IMG/VR virus record: IMGVR_UViG_3300048918_000581
Location: 1-27,678 of that record
Origin: a virus
Strand: one strand, 5' to 3'
Length of the DNA stretch: 27,678 nt
The notes beneath the pieces were generated by a model. The model saw only the letters and a list, made by a program, of their open reading frames with translations. It was not told the origin of the DNA and did not search any database. Positions 9,701 through 15,995 of this stretch are shown here, one piece after another (positions within the stretch are counted from its first letter, which is position 1; each line of letters begins with the position of its first letter). The translations under genes and the position numbers were made by a program.

Positions 9701-10354
9701 CAGGCTTTGTGCGTCGCCGAACGCGTCCGAAGCCTTGGTCACGCCGTCGAGCCGCTTCTCGAGCTCTTCGGCATTGTCACCCGACTGGAGCAGGTTTGCG
9801 ATCAGCGGCAGCAGCACGATCGCCGCGCCCGTCGCTGCCGCGCCCCACGGCGTGTTCATGAAGGCCGCGGCTTCACCCAGCGCGCCCTTCGCACCCATCT
9901 GCTCGACGGCGTAGGCGACTTGCCCGATCTGCGAGGTGAACACGCGCAGCCAGTTGCCCAGGTTGTCGCCGGCCATGGAGCCCATGACAGCCATGTCCTG
10001 GAACTGCTGGCCGAGCATGCGGGCGCCGAGCTGCTGCTCGCCCAACGACTTTACATTGGTGCGCCCGGCGGCGCCCATCCGCCCAAGCTGGGTCTCGGCC
10101 GCGCCGGCGCCGCCCGAGAGGCCCGCGAGCGCCGCCTGGGCGCCCTTCACGTCGTTCTCGAGCGCGCCGACCGTGGTCAGCGCCTGGCGCAATCCCTTCT
10201 CGAGGCCTTCGCTGCCCGCCTCGGCAACGCGTTCCGCCTGGGCCAGTCCCTCGGCCGAGGTGCTGGCCCGGTCCATGCCGGCGGCGAGATCCGCGACGGC
10301 CTTCTGCGCGCCGTCCGTGTCGCCAGTGATGATCAGGCCGGTGCGCATGTTCAT
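6707..10354 (-). CDS. Tail length tape measure protein
   Basis: This 1215-residue protein is the longest gene here and follows the tail chaperone pair. It is rich in Ala, Gln and Lys helices suited to an extended coiled coil. It also has hydrophobic glycine-alanine stretches (around residues 170-195, AAATGAAIVLLPLIANLL, and around 800-890) typical of tape measures that insert into the host membrane at DNA entry. By the usual rule of about 1.5 angstrom per residue, the tail would be near 180 nm. The C-terminal third (FDGKWRVSTTGFSGQL and onward) resembles the conserved end of Mu-like siphoviral tape measures. I see no lysozyme or peptidase motif. Confidence 0.92.
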   Translation of the reverse strand: MNMRTGLIITGDTDGAQKAVADLAAGMDRASTSAEGLAQAERVAEAGSEGLEKGLRQALTTVGALENDVKGAQAALAGLSGGAGAAETQLGRMGAAGRTNVKSLGEQQLGARMLGQQFQDMAVMGSMAGDNLGNWLRVFTSQIGQVAYAVEQMGAKGALGEAAAFMNTPWGAAATGAAIVLLPLIANLLQSGDNAEELEKRLDGVTKASDAFGDAQSLLGKIMDLTTGKMKAQNLVLVESIKLQAQLNLLKAQETIDAAAGKQKPTGDAAFDALPENDMRRLGGPRGDVMAGQQAAAQLDAPQVKALRDQLVRQLNNDALAKANPSLYAKVVGGQLSVINDQLDAMAVNGKVAGKSLIEVKTDFLELANAGVSKAANMEVISAATTGSVPDDLKKAGRAKKPKKPKSTAGVEEFGRDAADRIASIAESFSDAPDAIQKADKAIRSLDDLIEDLGRKKPPNFTGLIVSAEAAKHAVEAGLIKSISEAFEAPKTLADKASEALRVYDTLLTAEAAKLKKGLVTAADFDAYKKLVEAGRAAITEGLNRPYQLFIESQQDALRIQELITRGHYAEAEALRQIIQLEKVMGPLDEAHRAAILASVQALQAEQRAADVLRAKRQKDLDALHSIKDAVDDASQAFVRGDLGQFIKTPKKLLDAFLSLQGEKLFEKLFGDMFRDLEDEVNGTSVVKDASARMAEAVDAASKSIADLGAAAEHATASMNGPAAPGVTAGLSGAGAALGSLAGGGADAESAIVVVAKALKPQLDVFQRSISGAVEKFADIFTDPENAKALGKTIGTYAGKGLEGAATGTMVAGLGNALGIKMSTTGSQIGGAIGKLTGLPGADIVGSIAGGLIGNLFTKPSYGTATISNTNDPASLKGRAGGEIAAGGAADQVKSGLENIAKQLGGTLGNFATSIGTFDGKWRVSTTGFSGQLDSKTAKNQGLHDFGTNGEEAAIAFAIQDAIADGAIKGLSPAIQKAIRKYTDVDKSLEEALKVADLEQLLGGLPAELASAFKDFESQAAERLRIAKEYGFDIVKTEEINAKQRAALTKQLLDEQVGSLQKLIDEMTSGSMFEGTLVDQRTALLASIEQTKADLDAGVDGAADKLADLLSQLNAVSKDVYGTTGGFAADRSEILDEARAAIAAANLKINQAQQQAAGTDPALATTNAALDENNDQNAQMIGAAGDTNALLLQILQAVTSGGGTTSQLANIARTS

Positions 10355-10361
10355 CGCGCGG

Positions 10362-11047
10362 TCACCCCTGCAGCCCGTTCAGCGCGTCGCGGGCCGTGCG
10401 CTCCATGGTGCGGATGCCCTTCCACAATCCGGGTGTGATGGTGATGCCCTCGGCCTCGAGGCCGGCGCGGGCCGAGGTGTAGTCGAGCCCCTGCCAGTAG
10501 ACGGCGCCCGTCGCGGTCGCGACCGTGCGCCACTGGCTCGAGACCGCCAGGAATGCCAGCAATGTGCCCCAATTGCGCCGCCACACCTTGAACCCGCTGT
10601 CCTGGCTGGCGGCCGCTCTCAGCCGCTCAGCTAGCTCGGGGAGCCCAGCCTCCTCCGCATCGGCGACCGCGCCACTGAGGTCCGCGGTGCCTCCGGTCGC
10701 CCAGACACGCGCGGCCTCCCTCAGTTTCCCTCCGCTTCCCCGTTCAGGCCTTCCCAATAGGCCTGGAGCAGGGGCACGCGCGCCCACTGCTTGGCGATGA
10801 CCTGGTCGCGAAGCTCGGCCGAATATTCGACGGGGCCGGCGTCGCTGACGACGTCGCCGAACGAGAGGATCACGTCGCGAAGGAACTCGGTGGTCCCTGC
10901 ACCGGTGGTGAAATCGAAGGCCTTCGTCTCCTCGATATCGAGGGCCTTGAAGCTTGCCGTGAAGCTCTGCTCCTCAAAGCCGGTGCCGGCGGGAACCTTT
11001 ACCTTCACGAGACGGGTGAAGGTCGGGCGGGTATCGATATTGAACAT
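10362..11047 (-). CDS. Tail assembly chaperone GT fusion (made by -1 frameshift; DUF1799-like T part)
   Basis: The G reading frame (from ATG at 11047) ends in GGGAAAC-TGA. A -1 slip on GGGAAAC reads past the stop into an open frame that continues to 10362, adding 120 residues for a product of about 228. The T part carries FKVWRRNWGTLLAFLAVSSQWR, YWQGLDYTSA and a later WKGIRTMERTA, the pattern of DUF1799 proteins found next to tape measures. As in lambda, G and GT would coat the tape measure during tail assembly. The T frame has its own ATG at 10787, but that lies inside G and is an unlikely start. Confidence 0.8.
10721..11047 (-). CDS. Tail assembly chaperone (gpG-like, unshifted product)
   Basis: This is a 108-residue protein. 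The ATG at 11047 is preceded by GGAG about ten bases upstream and follows the tail tube gene by 26 bp. The sequence TRLVKVKVPAGTGFEEQSF opens a small beta-rich domain, followed by helices (TTEFLRDVILSFGDV and VIAKQWARVPLLQAYWEGL) typical of short tail chaperones before a tape measure. Most ribosomes should stop here, giving an excess of G over GT. The role (tape measure chaperone, absent from the finished virion) is known for the family and inferred here from position and the frameshift. Confidence 0.85.
   Translation of the reverse strand: MFNIDTRPTFTRLVKVKVPAGTGFEEQSFTASFKALDIEETKAFDFTTGAGTTEFLRDVILSFGDVVSDAGPVEYSAELRDQVIAKQWARVPLLQAYWEGLNGEAEGN
10724..10730 (-). promoter_or_regulatory. -1 programmed frameshift slippery site GGGAAAC
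   Basis: On the minus strand the end of the G frame reads GAG GGA AAC TGA, placing G-GGA-AAC in the exact X-XXY-YYZ register. The lambda G/GT site is GGGAAAG. After a -1 shift the frame continues as CTG AGG GAG into the DUF1799-like region. The stop codon directly after the heptamer should promote pausing. I did not find an obvious downstream pseudoknot by eye. Confidence 0.82.
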
Positions 11048-11073
11048 GGGGGAGGTTCTCCGTTGGCCGCGCC

Positions 11074-12036
11074 TCAGCGCAGCGTGATTTTCCACTGGTC
11101 GTTGCCGTCGGTCGGCTGCGGCACGAAGGTCAGCGGCCACTCGACGATGCCCTGCTGGTTATCGATGCCGCTGGGCCGATTGAGCGTGCAGGCGAGCGCC
11201 TCAAAATCGACCTTCCGGCCAACGACTGTGCCGTGCTCGAGCGCGATCTCCATGCGCGGCTTCGGCGACTGCGACGCCTTCGCGTAGGGGTTGAACGTCG
11301 CCATCGGCACGGCCTCGATCGTCGCGGTGATGGTCTCACTGCGATCCACGATCAGGATGTGCTCGGCGCCGACCAGGAACCGGCCCTGGACGTCGTTGCC
11401 CAAATTCATCGCGAAGTTGCGCATCACGAAGGCGGTGCCGTCGATCGTGAACACCGGGGTGTTCGTCTTGGTCGCGACCTGCGGATCGACGAAGTTCGAC
11501 AGGTCGATGCCGGTCGGCTTGGCCTGGTCGCTTGGCAGCGTCCACAGGCCGGTCCAGGTGCCTTTGACCACCGGGATACCGTTGGCGTTGAAGCTGAGCT
11601 CAGCGGTGCCGACGCAGCCGAGCAGGACGTAGCGCGTCGGCCCGATCTGGACGTAGATCGCCGCGCTCTCGAAGTTCTCGCTGATCGGCGTGTACTCGAC
11701 GGTGCCGTCGCCGGGATCATCGTCGGGTGTGACGACTTCGGCTACCCCGAGCGACCGCATCAGCATACTCCAGGCCGGCGCCACGCCGGTCTCGCCGGAA
11801 CCGACGAGCTCGAATGACGCGGTCAGCACTGCGCGCAGGCCAGTCGCGAACATCTCCTGAGCGCCCATGTACGGCAGCTCGAGGTTACGGCTGACGTCCT
11901 CACCTTCCATCGGCTGCAGGCTGACGTCGGTAACCAGGACCGCGTTGGCGGCGGTGGGTGTCGGATCGACGCCGTAGGTGACTTCCTTCTTCACCAGGAA
12001 CGACTTCGACTTCCAGCGGATCGGAGTGAGGGCCAA
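11074..12036 (-). CDS. Major tail tube protein (siphoviral type), TTG start
   Basis: This 320-residue protein opens with LTPIRWKSKSFLVKKEVTYGVDPTPTAANAVLVTDVSLQPMEG, a pattern typical of phage tail tube proteins that form stacked rings of the non-contractile tube. The rest is beta-rich (AAIYVQIGPTRYVLLGCVGT, SETITATIEAVP). The start is TTG at 12036, directly after the upstream TAA. GGAGG lies five bases before it and no ATG or GTG is nearby, so the rare start is well supported. Mu has a sheath gene (L) at this point; here the tube protein stands alone, which is the main evidence for a siphoviral tail. Confidence 0.85.
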   Translation of the reverse strand: MALTPIRWKSKSFLVKKEVTYGVDPTPTAANAVLVTDVSLQPMEGEDVSRNLELPYMGAQEMFATGLRAVLTASFELVGSGETGVAPAWSMLMRSLGVAEVVTPDDDPGDGTVEYTPISENFESAAIYVQIGPTRYVLLGCVGTAELSFNANGIPVVKGTWTGLWTLPSDQAKPTGIDLSNFVDPQVATKTNTPVFTIDGTAFVMRNFAMNLGNDVQGRFLVGAEHILIVDRSETITATIEAVPMATFNPYAKASQSPKPRMEIALEHGTVVGRKVDFEALACTLNRPSGIDNQQGIVEWPLTFVPQPTDGNDQWKITLR

Positions 12037-12303
12037 TTATGCCTCCTGCAGCGTGAGGTGGCCGGTGGCGCGGTCGCGGACATAGCTGCCGCCGCCATTC
12101 GGCTTGGTGATGGGTTCGGGCGACGCTTCGGGCTCGGCCGCCGCCGCCGGCGCCGTGTCGATCGTGCCCGCGGGCTTCTCGGTGTCGAGTACCGGCGAAG
12201 TGACCGCGCCGATCGCGCTGGTCATGACGTCCGCTACGGTGCCGCCGAGCGGCGCCTGTTCAGCCTCGCTCTGTGCGCGGCCCTTACGCTTGGGAGGGGT
12301 CAT
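12037..12303 (-). CDS. Small alanine/proline-rich protein in the gp38 position
   Basis: This 88-residue protein begins at 12303 with an ATGA overlap to the gp37-like gene, and its TAA abuts the tail tube start. It has a basic N terminus (TPPKRKGRAQ), a low-complexity APAAAAEPEASPEP middle, and a C-terminal YVRDRATGHLTLQEA. The end resembles the short DUF2635 type of protein that Mu encodes here (gp38), but the resemblance is weak. It also contains a strong ribosome-binding site for the next gene near its 3-prime end. Function is unknown; probably a small connector or tail factor. Confidence 0.68.
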   Translation of the reverse strand: MTPPKRKGRAQSEAEQAPLGGTVADVMTSAIGAVTSPVLDTEKPAGTIDTAPAAAAEPEASPEPITKPNGGGSYVRDRATGHLTLQEA

Positions 12304-12740
12304 TCGAAGATCCTCAGCTGGTCGTTGAGAGAGAAATCGAGTTGGAAGGTCGCGACGCCGCCAGCGACGCTGACGAGCTCGCCGCGATCGAGCTGGAAAA
12401 CACCGATCGCTTCGTCGGGCGCCCAGCCGGCGATCGCGCAGATGGCCGCCTCGATATCCACGGCGAAGGCATCCGTGACTTGTTCGCCCAGCGGGTCGCC
12501 GATCGCGCGGCGAACGAGCAGCACGCTCAACATGCGATCGAGCCGCTGCGAGAACACGCCGGTAGACGCGCTGGCGGCCCCGCCGCGCAAGGCGAGCGTG
12601 AGGAGGTAGGCGGAGAAATCGACTTGGCCGAGCGTGCTGGTCCGCATCGCTTCGGACAGCTGCAGCGTGGTGCCCACGCGCCCGGCGAGCGCCGGCAGGG
12701 CCGCGACCAGGCGTGCCGTGATCACATCGACCGGCAGCAT
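12300..12740 (-). CDS. gp37-like tail terminator / neck protein (DUF1834)
   Basis: This 146-residue protein is coupled by TGATG to the DUF1320 gene, in the Mu order gp36-gp37. It has the alpha/beta layout of tail terminators: an N-terminal helix (DVITARLVAALPALAGRVG), strands around FSAYLLTLALRG, then a helix pair with IGDPLGEQVTDAFAVDIEAAI and C-terminal strands GVATFQLDFSLND. These proteins cap the tail tube and prepare it for head joining. The family assignment is based on order and general pattern, so the precise DUF is less sure than the role. Confidence 0.75.
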   Translation of the reverse strand: MLPVDVITARLVAALPALAGRVGTTLQLSEAMRTSTLGQVDFSAYLLTLALRGGAASASTGVFSQRLDRMLSVLLVRRAIGDPLGEQVTDAFAVDIEAAICAIAGWAPDEAIGVFQLDRGELVSVAGGVATFQLDFSLNDQLRIFE

Positions 12741-13171
12741 CAGATGAAACCCTTGAGGCTGTCCGCGGTAAAGTCACGCGCGCGATCCGTGGCCTGCACG
12801 CCGCTGGCGCCGGACGATTCGGGCTCGAGGCCGGCGAGCTGCAGCCGGATCGCGCCCGTCGAGATCTTCGCGAGATCCGCGCGGGCGTCGTCATAGTCCT
12901 TCTGGATCTTGTCGTCCGGCTTGAAGGGGTGAAGCTTGTACGCGGCGATCGCCAGCGCAAGATCCGTCACCTGGGCCGGGATGCCACCCTCGATCGGCAG
13001 TCGATACCGCCCGGCAAGGAAGCCGTCGATCATTGCGTCCGTGTCCGCCAGGGCACGGTCCACAACGCCGATGACGATCTCGCCGGTGCGCGGCTCATCG
13101 CGATCGGTGAGCTGGATCATCGTCCGCTCGCCGAGCTTCGCCTTCAGCTGATCGAGGGTGGCATAGGTCAC
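12740..13171 (-). CDS. DUF1320 (Mu gp36-like) head-tail connector protein
   Basis: This 143-residue protein has the typical DUF1320 opening: YATLDQLKAKLGERTMIQLTDRD, then a helix VDRALADTDAMIDGFLAGRYRLP and AQVTDLALAIAAYKLHP. The family occupies the head-completion (adaptor) position in Mu-like phages. The start is GTG at 13171, four bases after the upstream stop; no in-frame ATG fits the family start. The next gene overlaps it by TGATG. It probably docks on the portal ring to let the tail attach. Confidence 0.88.
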   Translation of the reverse strand: MTYATLDQLKAKLGERTMIQLTDRDEPRTGEIVIGVVDRALADTDAMIDGFLAGRYRLPIEGGIPAQVTDLALAIAAYKLHPFKPDDKIQKDYDDARADLAKISTGAIRLQLAGLEPESSGASGVQATDRARDFTADSLKGFI

Positions 13172-13175
13172 GGTA

Positions 13176-13607
13176 TCAGGCCTCGAATGCGGATCGCAGT
13201 TCCGGGTCGGACAGGATCGCGTCGAGCTCGTCCTCGCTGAGCTCCGCGAGCGGAATCGTCACCGGCTCGGGCCCGAAGGCACGGCCGGCGCGCCGGCGGC
13301 CCTTCTTGGGTCCGGTCACGATGATCGCGCGCGCGTCGGCTTCCTCCGCGGCGATGCGCTCGGCTTCGGCCTTGGCGGCTTCCTCCGCGGCGACGCGCTC
13401 GGCTTCGGCCTTGGCGGCTTCCTCCGCGGCGACGCGCTCGGCCTCGGCCTTGGCGGCTTCCTCCGCGGCGACGCGCTCGGCCTCGGCCTTGGCGGCTTCC
13501 TCCGCGGCGACGCGCTCGGCCTCGGCCTTGGCGGCTTCCTCCGCGGCGACGCGCTCGGCTTCGGCCTTGGCGGCCGCGTCCGCCTGGACGGGTGGCTTCT
13601 TGCTCAT
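13176..13607 (-). CDS. gp35-like protein with six 13-residue repeats in its N-terminal half
   Basis: This 143-residue protein starts at the ATG at 13607, six bases after GGGAGA. After a short lysine-rich head, residues of about 13-90 are six copies of AEAERVAAEEAAK, predicted to form one long charged helix like TolA-type low-complexity stalks. The C-terminal 50 residues (TGPKKGRRRAGRAFGPEPVT, then LSEDELDAILSDPELRS) match the short Mu gp35/HI1506-type domain that follows the major head gene in Mu-like phages. The repeat therefore looks like an expansion inserted ahead of a conserved small domain. Its role in the head is unknown. Confidence 0.78.
   Translation of the reverse strand: MSKKPPVQADAAAKAEAERVAAEEAAKAEAERVAAEEAAKAEAERVAAEEAAKAEAERVAAEEAAKAEAERVAAEEAAKAEAERIAAEEADARAIIVTGPKKGRRRAGRAFGPEPVTIPLAELSEDELDAILSDPELRSAFEA
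13339..13572. repeat. Six tandem copies of a 39-bp coding repeat
   Basis: Copies begin at 13339, 13378, 13417, 13456, 13495 and 13534. The first carries gcgatgcgc where the others carry gcgacgcgc (Ile instead of Val). Copies 3-5 have gcctcggcc, while copies 1, 2 and 6 have gcttcggcc. Near-identity at the DNA level indicates recent expansion by slippage or unequal crossing-over, and copy number may vary between isolates. The 39-bp period keeps the reading frame. Confidence 0.95.
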
Positions 13608-13620
13608 GTCCGTCTCCCGA

Positions 13621-14514
13621 TCAGGCGAGCCACGGCACGACGAGCAGCTCGGCCGTGCCTTTCCACTCGTTGGTCTCGCCGCCTGAACCGAGCTCGGAGT
13701 TGAGCAGCTTGCGGCCTGCGCTTTCCTGCGACGGCCCCACGACGAGGAGGTTCGGTGCCAGGCCGAGCGGACGGCCATAGTCGCCCTTCATGCCTGCCAG
13801 CGCGGCGCGTGCGGTGGCATAGTGCGCGGCGTCGAGCGTTTGCTTCGAGCCCCAGGCGAACTGCCAGAAGCCGAAACCGACATTGGCGCGGGCATCGCTG
13901 CCGTAGATGAACTCATTCTGGTCGAAGACGTTGTCGTCCGTCTCCTTGTCCTTCGCGACGAACCGGAAATCCTTGCGCTTCTGCAGGATGATCGGTTTAA
14001 GCGCGCGGCTGACGTCGAGCAGGAACCAGGGCGAGCCGGCGCCGCCATCGGTGTTCGCGACCGAGATCGTCGCGCCGCCGGCGTCGAGCACCGGGTGATC
14101 GGTGTCGAAGAAATACTGGCCGTCATAGCAGGGCGTCGAGAAGCCCGCCTTGAGCAGCTGCCAGACCAGGACGTCCCAGAACGCGCCCGTGGAGCGGCCC
14201 ATCTCCTCGAACAGCGGCGCGTAGACGCCGATATTGTCGGTCTCGATATCGTCTCGATCGACGCTGAGCGTCAGCTCCCACTTCTTCTCGCGGATCTCGT
14301 AATCGCTTTGCGAGAGGTTCTGGACTGCGCGCGGGCCAATCCATTCCCGGACATTGGGGAGCTTGCCGAGCCAGCCATATTTCTGATCCTTCGTCGACGA
14401 AGGCACAGTGGTGGCGACGCGCTGATACATGCTCTGCGCCTGGCCCAGGCCGCCCGTAAAGGAGGTGCTGAAGCCCGTGCGGACAGCCGTGAGATTTGCT
14501 GCGTTGATGATCAT
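13621..14514 (-). CDS. Major head (capsid) protein, Mu gpT-like
   Basis: This 297-residue protein has the Mu gpT-family pattern from its first residues (INAANLTAVRTGFSTSFTGG) through VATTVPSSTKDQKYGWLGKL, NVREWIGPR, FDTDHPV and the C-terminal LLVVGPSQESAGRKLLN. It forms the icosahedral shell. GAGGAT lies eight bases before the ATG, as expected for a highly expressed gene, and a 12-bp gap separates it from the decoration-type gene. Length is normal for the family, with no truncation. It lies directly after protease, scaffold and decoration genes, a complete capsid cassette. Confidence 0.95.
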   Translation of the reverse strand: MIINAANLTAVRTGFSTSFTGGLGQAQSMYQRVATTVPSSTKDQKYGWLGKLPNVREWIGPRAVQNLSQSDYEIREKKWELTLSVDRDDIETDNIGVYAPLFEEMGRSTGAFWDVLVWQLLKAGFSTPCYDGQYFFDTDHPVLDAGGATISVANTDGGAGSPWFLLDVSRALKPIILQKRKDFRFVAKDKETDDNVFDQNEFIYGSDARANVGFGFWQFAWGSKQTLDAAHYATARAALAGMKGDYGRPLGLAPNLLVVGPSQESAGRKLLNSELGSGGETNEWKGTAELLVVPWLA

Positions 14515-14526
14515 GTAGCGATATCC

Positions 14527-14934
14527 TCAGAACTGGACCCAGACGCCGCCGGTGGCGGCGTCGATGCCACGGCAAATGCCGGCGACGGATCGGGTGGTGG
14601 AGCCATTGGTCTTGGCCACGGTCTGATCGTCCACGACGTAGACCTGCTTGCCGTATTCGGTCCAAGCGATCGCGTCGGTCGATGCGCTGTTGGCGAACAG
14701 AAACGTGCCGCGGCGGACGCTGATCGTGACCGAGCTGTCGGCGCCGGAGTTGACGACATGCTCCTCGGCCCGACCCGCCGCGAGAAGCGTGGTCGCGGTG
14801 GCACCGGGGACGGCGAGGCCGGAGGCGTTGAGGCAGACCAGGGCGCCGGCGAAGATCTCGGTCGAGCCCTTCATCGGCAGCTCGAGGATTTCGCCCTTTG
14901 CCTGGGCTGTGTTGCGGTCAGCGGTAAGAGCCAT
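14527..14934 (-). CDS. Capsid decoration-type protein between I and T
   Basis: This 135-residue protein is coupled to the protease gene by TGATG. It is a small beta-rich protein with a recurrent layout: LTADRNTAQAKGEILELPM, then IFAGALVCLNASGLAVPG, VTISVRRGTFLFANS, YGKQVYVVDDQTVAKTNG and a final GGVWVQF. Proteins of this form sit between the protease/scaffold and the major head gene in many siphoviral Mu-like phages and are thought to decorate or stabilise the shell. That role is inferred from location and composition. It has no signal peptide and no cysteine beyond two isolated ones. Confidence 0.78.
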   Translation of the reverse strand: MALTADRNTAQAKGEILELPMKGSTEIFAGALVCLNASGLAVPGATATTLLAAGRAEEHVVNSGADSSVTISVRRGTFLFANSASTDAIAWTEYGKQVYVVDDQTVAKTNGSTTRSVAGICRGIDAATGGVWVQF

Positions 14935-15527
14935 CAGAGCGCCTCCTGCTTGCCCGCGCCGGCGGCGAGGGCCTTTTTGTATTCCTCACGATCGAGGCCC
15001 ATCAGCGCGATGACCTGGTCATCGGCTTCGCCGAGATCGCCGGCATCACCGGTCTTCGGCTGCAGGCCGCTCATGCGGCTGCCCTGGAGGGCGGGGATCG
15101 CACCGATCAGTTGCTCGGCGCGCGCCGGGTTTTCCATGTGGAGCGCGATATATTCGTCGCGCATCGGCTTGACGCCGGGCTTGCCGGCCACGATCGCGCC
15201 ATCGACAAAGGCGATTGCCTTGTCGCGGGCGGTCCCGCTCTTGAGCGTGTCGAGCTCGGTCGAGAGCGTCGCCACCTTGCCCTGGAGCGAGGTGATCAGC
15301 GTATCGTCGGTCTGCCCGGCGGCGAGCGCCTGGACGCCGGCGAGCACGGCGGTCGCATCGGCACCGGCGTCGAGGCCGGCTGCGGTCGCGATCGAGCTCA
15401 TCGCCGACTGGAGCGCGGCCTGGTCGCCGCCACCCTTCAGCTTCTCAGCAAGCGCAGCGAGGATTGCCTCCTCGCTGGCGTCACTGGCGAGCCCGAGCAG
15501 CTCGCGCAGCTTCTCCATCAAATCCAT
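14934..15527 (-). CDS. Nested head scaffold protein (Mu gpZ-like), internal start in the protease gene
   Basis: The ATG at 15527 is codon 157 of the protease frame, and AGGAAGGA lies at 15537-15544, nine bases upstream. This is far stronger than the site for the full-length gene. The 197-residue product (MDLMEKLRELLGLASDASEE onward) is helical and charged, with a coiled-coil stretch around LQGKVATLSTELDTLKSG, typical of scaffolds. In Mu and lambda the scaffold is likewise made from an in-frame internal start of the protease gene. Existence is inferred from the signal and the precedent. Confidence 0.75.
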   Translation of the reverse strand: MDLMEKLRELLGLASDASEEAILAALAEKLKGGGDQAALQSAMSSIATAAGLDAGADATAVLAGVQALAAGQTDDTLITSLQGKVATLSTELDTLKSGTARDKAIAFVDGAIVAGKPGVKPMRDEYIALHMENPARAEQLIGAIPALQGSRMSGLQPKTGDAGDLGEADDQVIALMGLDREEYKKALAAGAGKQEAL

Positions 15528-15995
15528 GTTAGCGTGTCCTTCCTGGTGAAGTGAGGCCATCCCGATCAGGTTCGGGGTGTTGATGAGGCTGGCGCGAAGG
15601 ATGCGGCTCACGACGCCACCCTTGGTGTGGAGGATCGCCGGCGAGATCCCGCGATAGGCCTTGTCGGCGACCATCTGGCGGCCTTCGCGCGTCCATTCGA
15701 CGCGGCCCCAGATGCCGTCCGCGCGGCTCTGAAGTTCGACGATCCACCCGCGCGCCGGCGCCGACTGGCCCTTCGGCGCGGCGATATCGGTGGAGTGGTT
15801 CTCGTCCAGGACGAGCTTGCCGCCATTGGGCAGCGAGGCGGCCATCAGCGCCTTGGCGTCGCCGACACGATACGGGCCGCGGCCATCGTTCGTCCGGATC
15901 TCGCCCGCCGGCAGCAGCTGGATCCACTCCGGCGCGTCATCGCCTTCGACCGCGATCGCGTTTGCGGAGCAGAGGATGATTGCGGGCTTGGTCAT
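14934..15995 (-). CDS. Head maturation protease, Mu gpI-like (with C-terminal scaffold region)
   Basis: This 353-residue protein has the gpI-family protease in residues 1-150. Recognisable blocks are EWIQLLPAGEIRTNDGRGPY, LVLDENHSTDIAAPKGQ (His in a family-typical position), ARGWIVELQ, and YRGISPAILHTKGGVVSRIL with LINTPNLIGMASL. Residues of about 157-353 are the helical scaffold region and match a nested gene. The protease should cleave scaffold and head proteins during capsid maturation. The gene follows a 140-bp gap holding a conserved palindrome, where Mu has late promoter PI. The ATG at 15995 lacks a good ribosome-binding site. Confidence 0.9.
   Translation of the reverse strand: MTKPAIILCSANAIAVEGDDAPEWIQLLPAGEIRTNDGRGPYRVGDAKALMAASLPNGGKLVLDENHSTDIAAPKGQSAPARGWIVELQSRADGIWGRVEWTREGRQMVADKAYRGISPAILHTKGGVVSRILRASLINTPNLIGMASLHQEGHANMDLMEKLRELLGLASDASEEAILAALAEKLKGGGDQAALQSAMSSIATAAGLDAGADATAVLAGVQALAAGQTDDTLITSLQGKVATLSTELDTLKSGTARDKAIAFVDGAIVAGKPGVKPMRDEYIALHMENPARAEQLIGAIPALQGSRMSGLQPKTGDAGDLGEADDQVIALMGLDREEYKKALAAGAGKQEAL

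Noticed and set aside
8213-10438. Plus-strand open frame of 741 codons opposite the tape measure gene
   Set aside because: The translation is an arginine/leucine-rich antisense shadow of a real minus-strand gene in GC-rich DNA, with no domain and no ribosome site. Other long plus-strand frames (1866-2990, 3489-4457, 13822-15549, 16599-17912, 18259-19857) fail for the same reason.
10362-10787. Stand-alone T gene from the ATG at 10787
   Set aside because: The start lies inside G with no ribosome site, and the first residues are not family-like. The frameshift from G explains the frame exactly.
13339-13572. CRISPR-like array
   Set aside because: The repeats are directly contiguous with no spacers and code in frame for a helix, so this is a coding tandem repeat.
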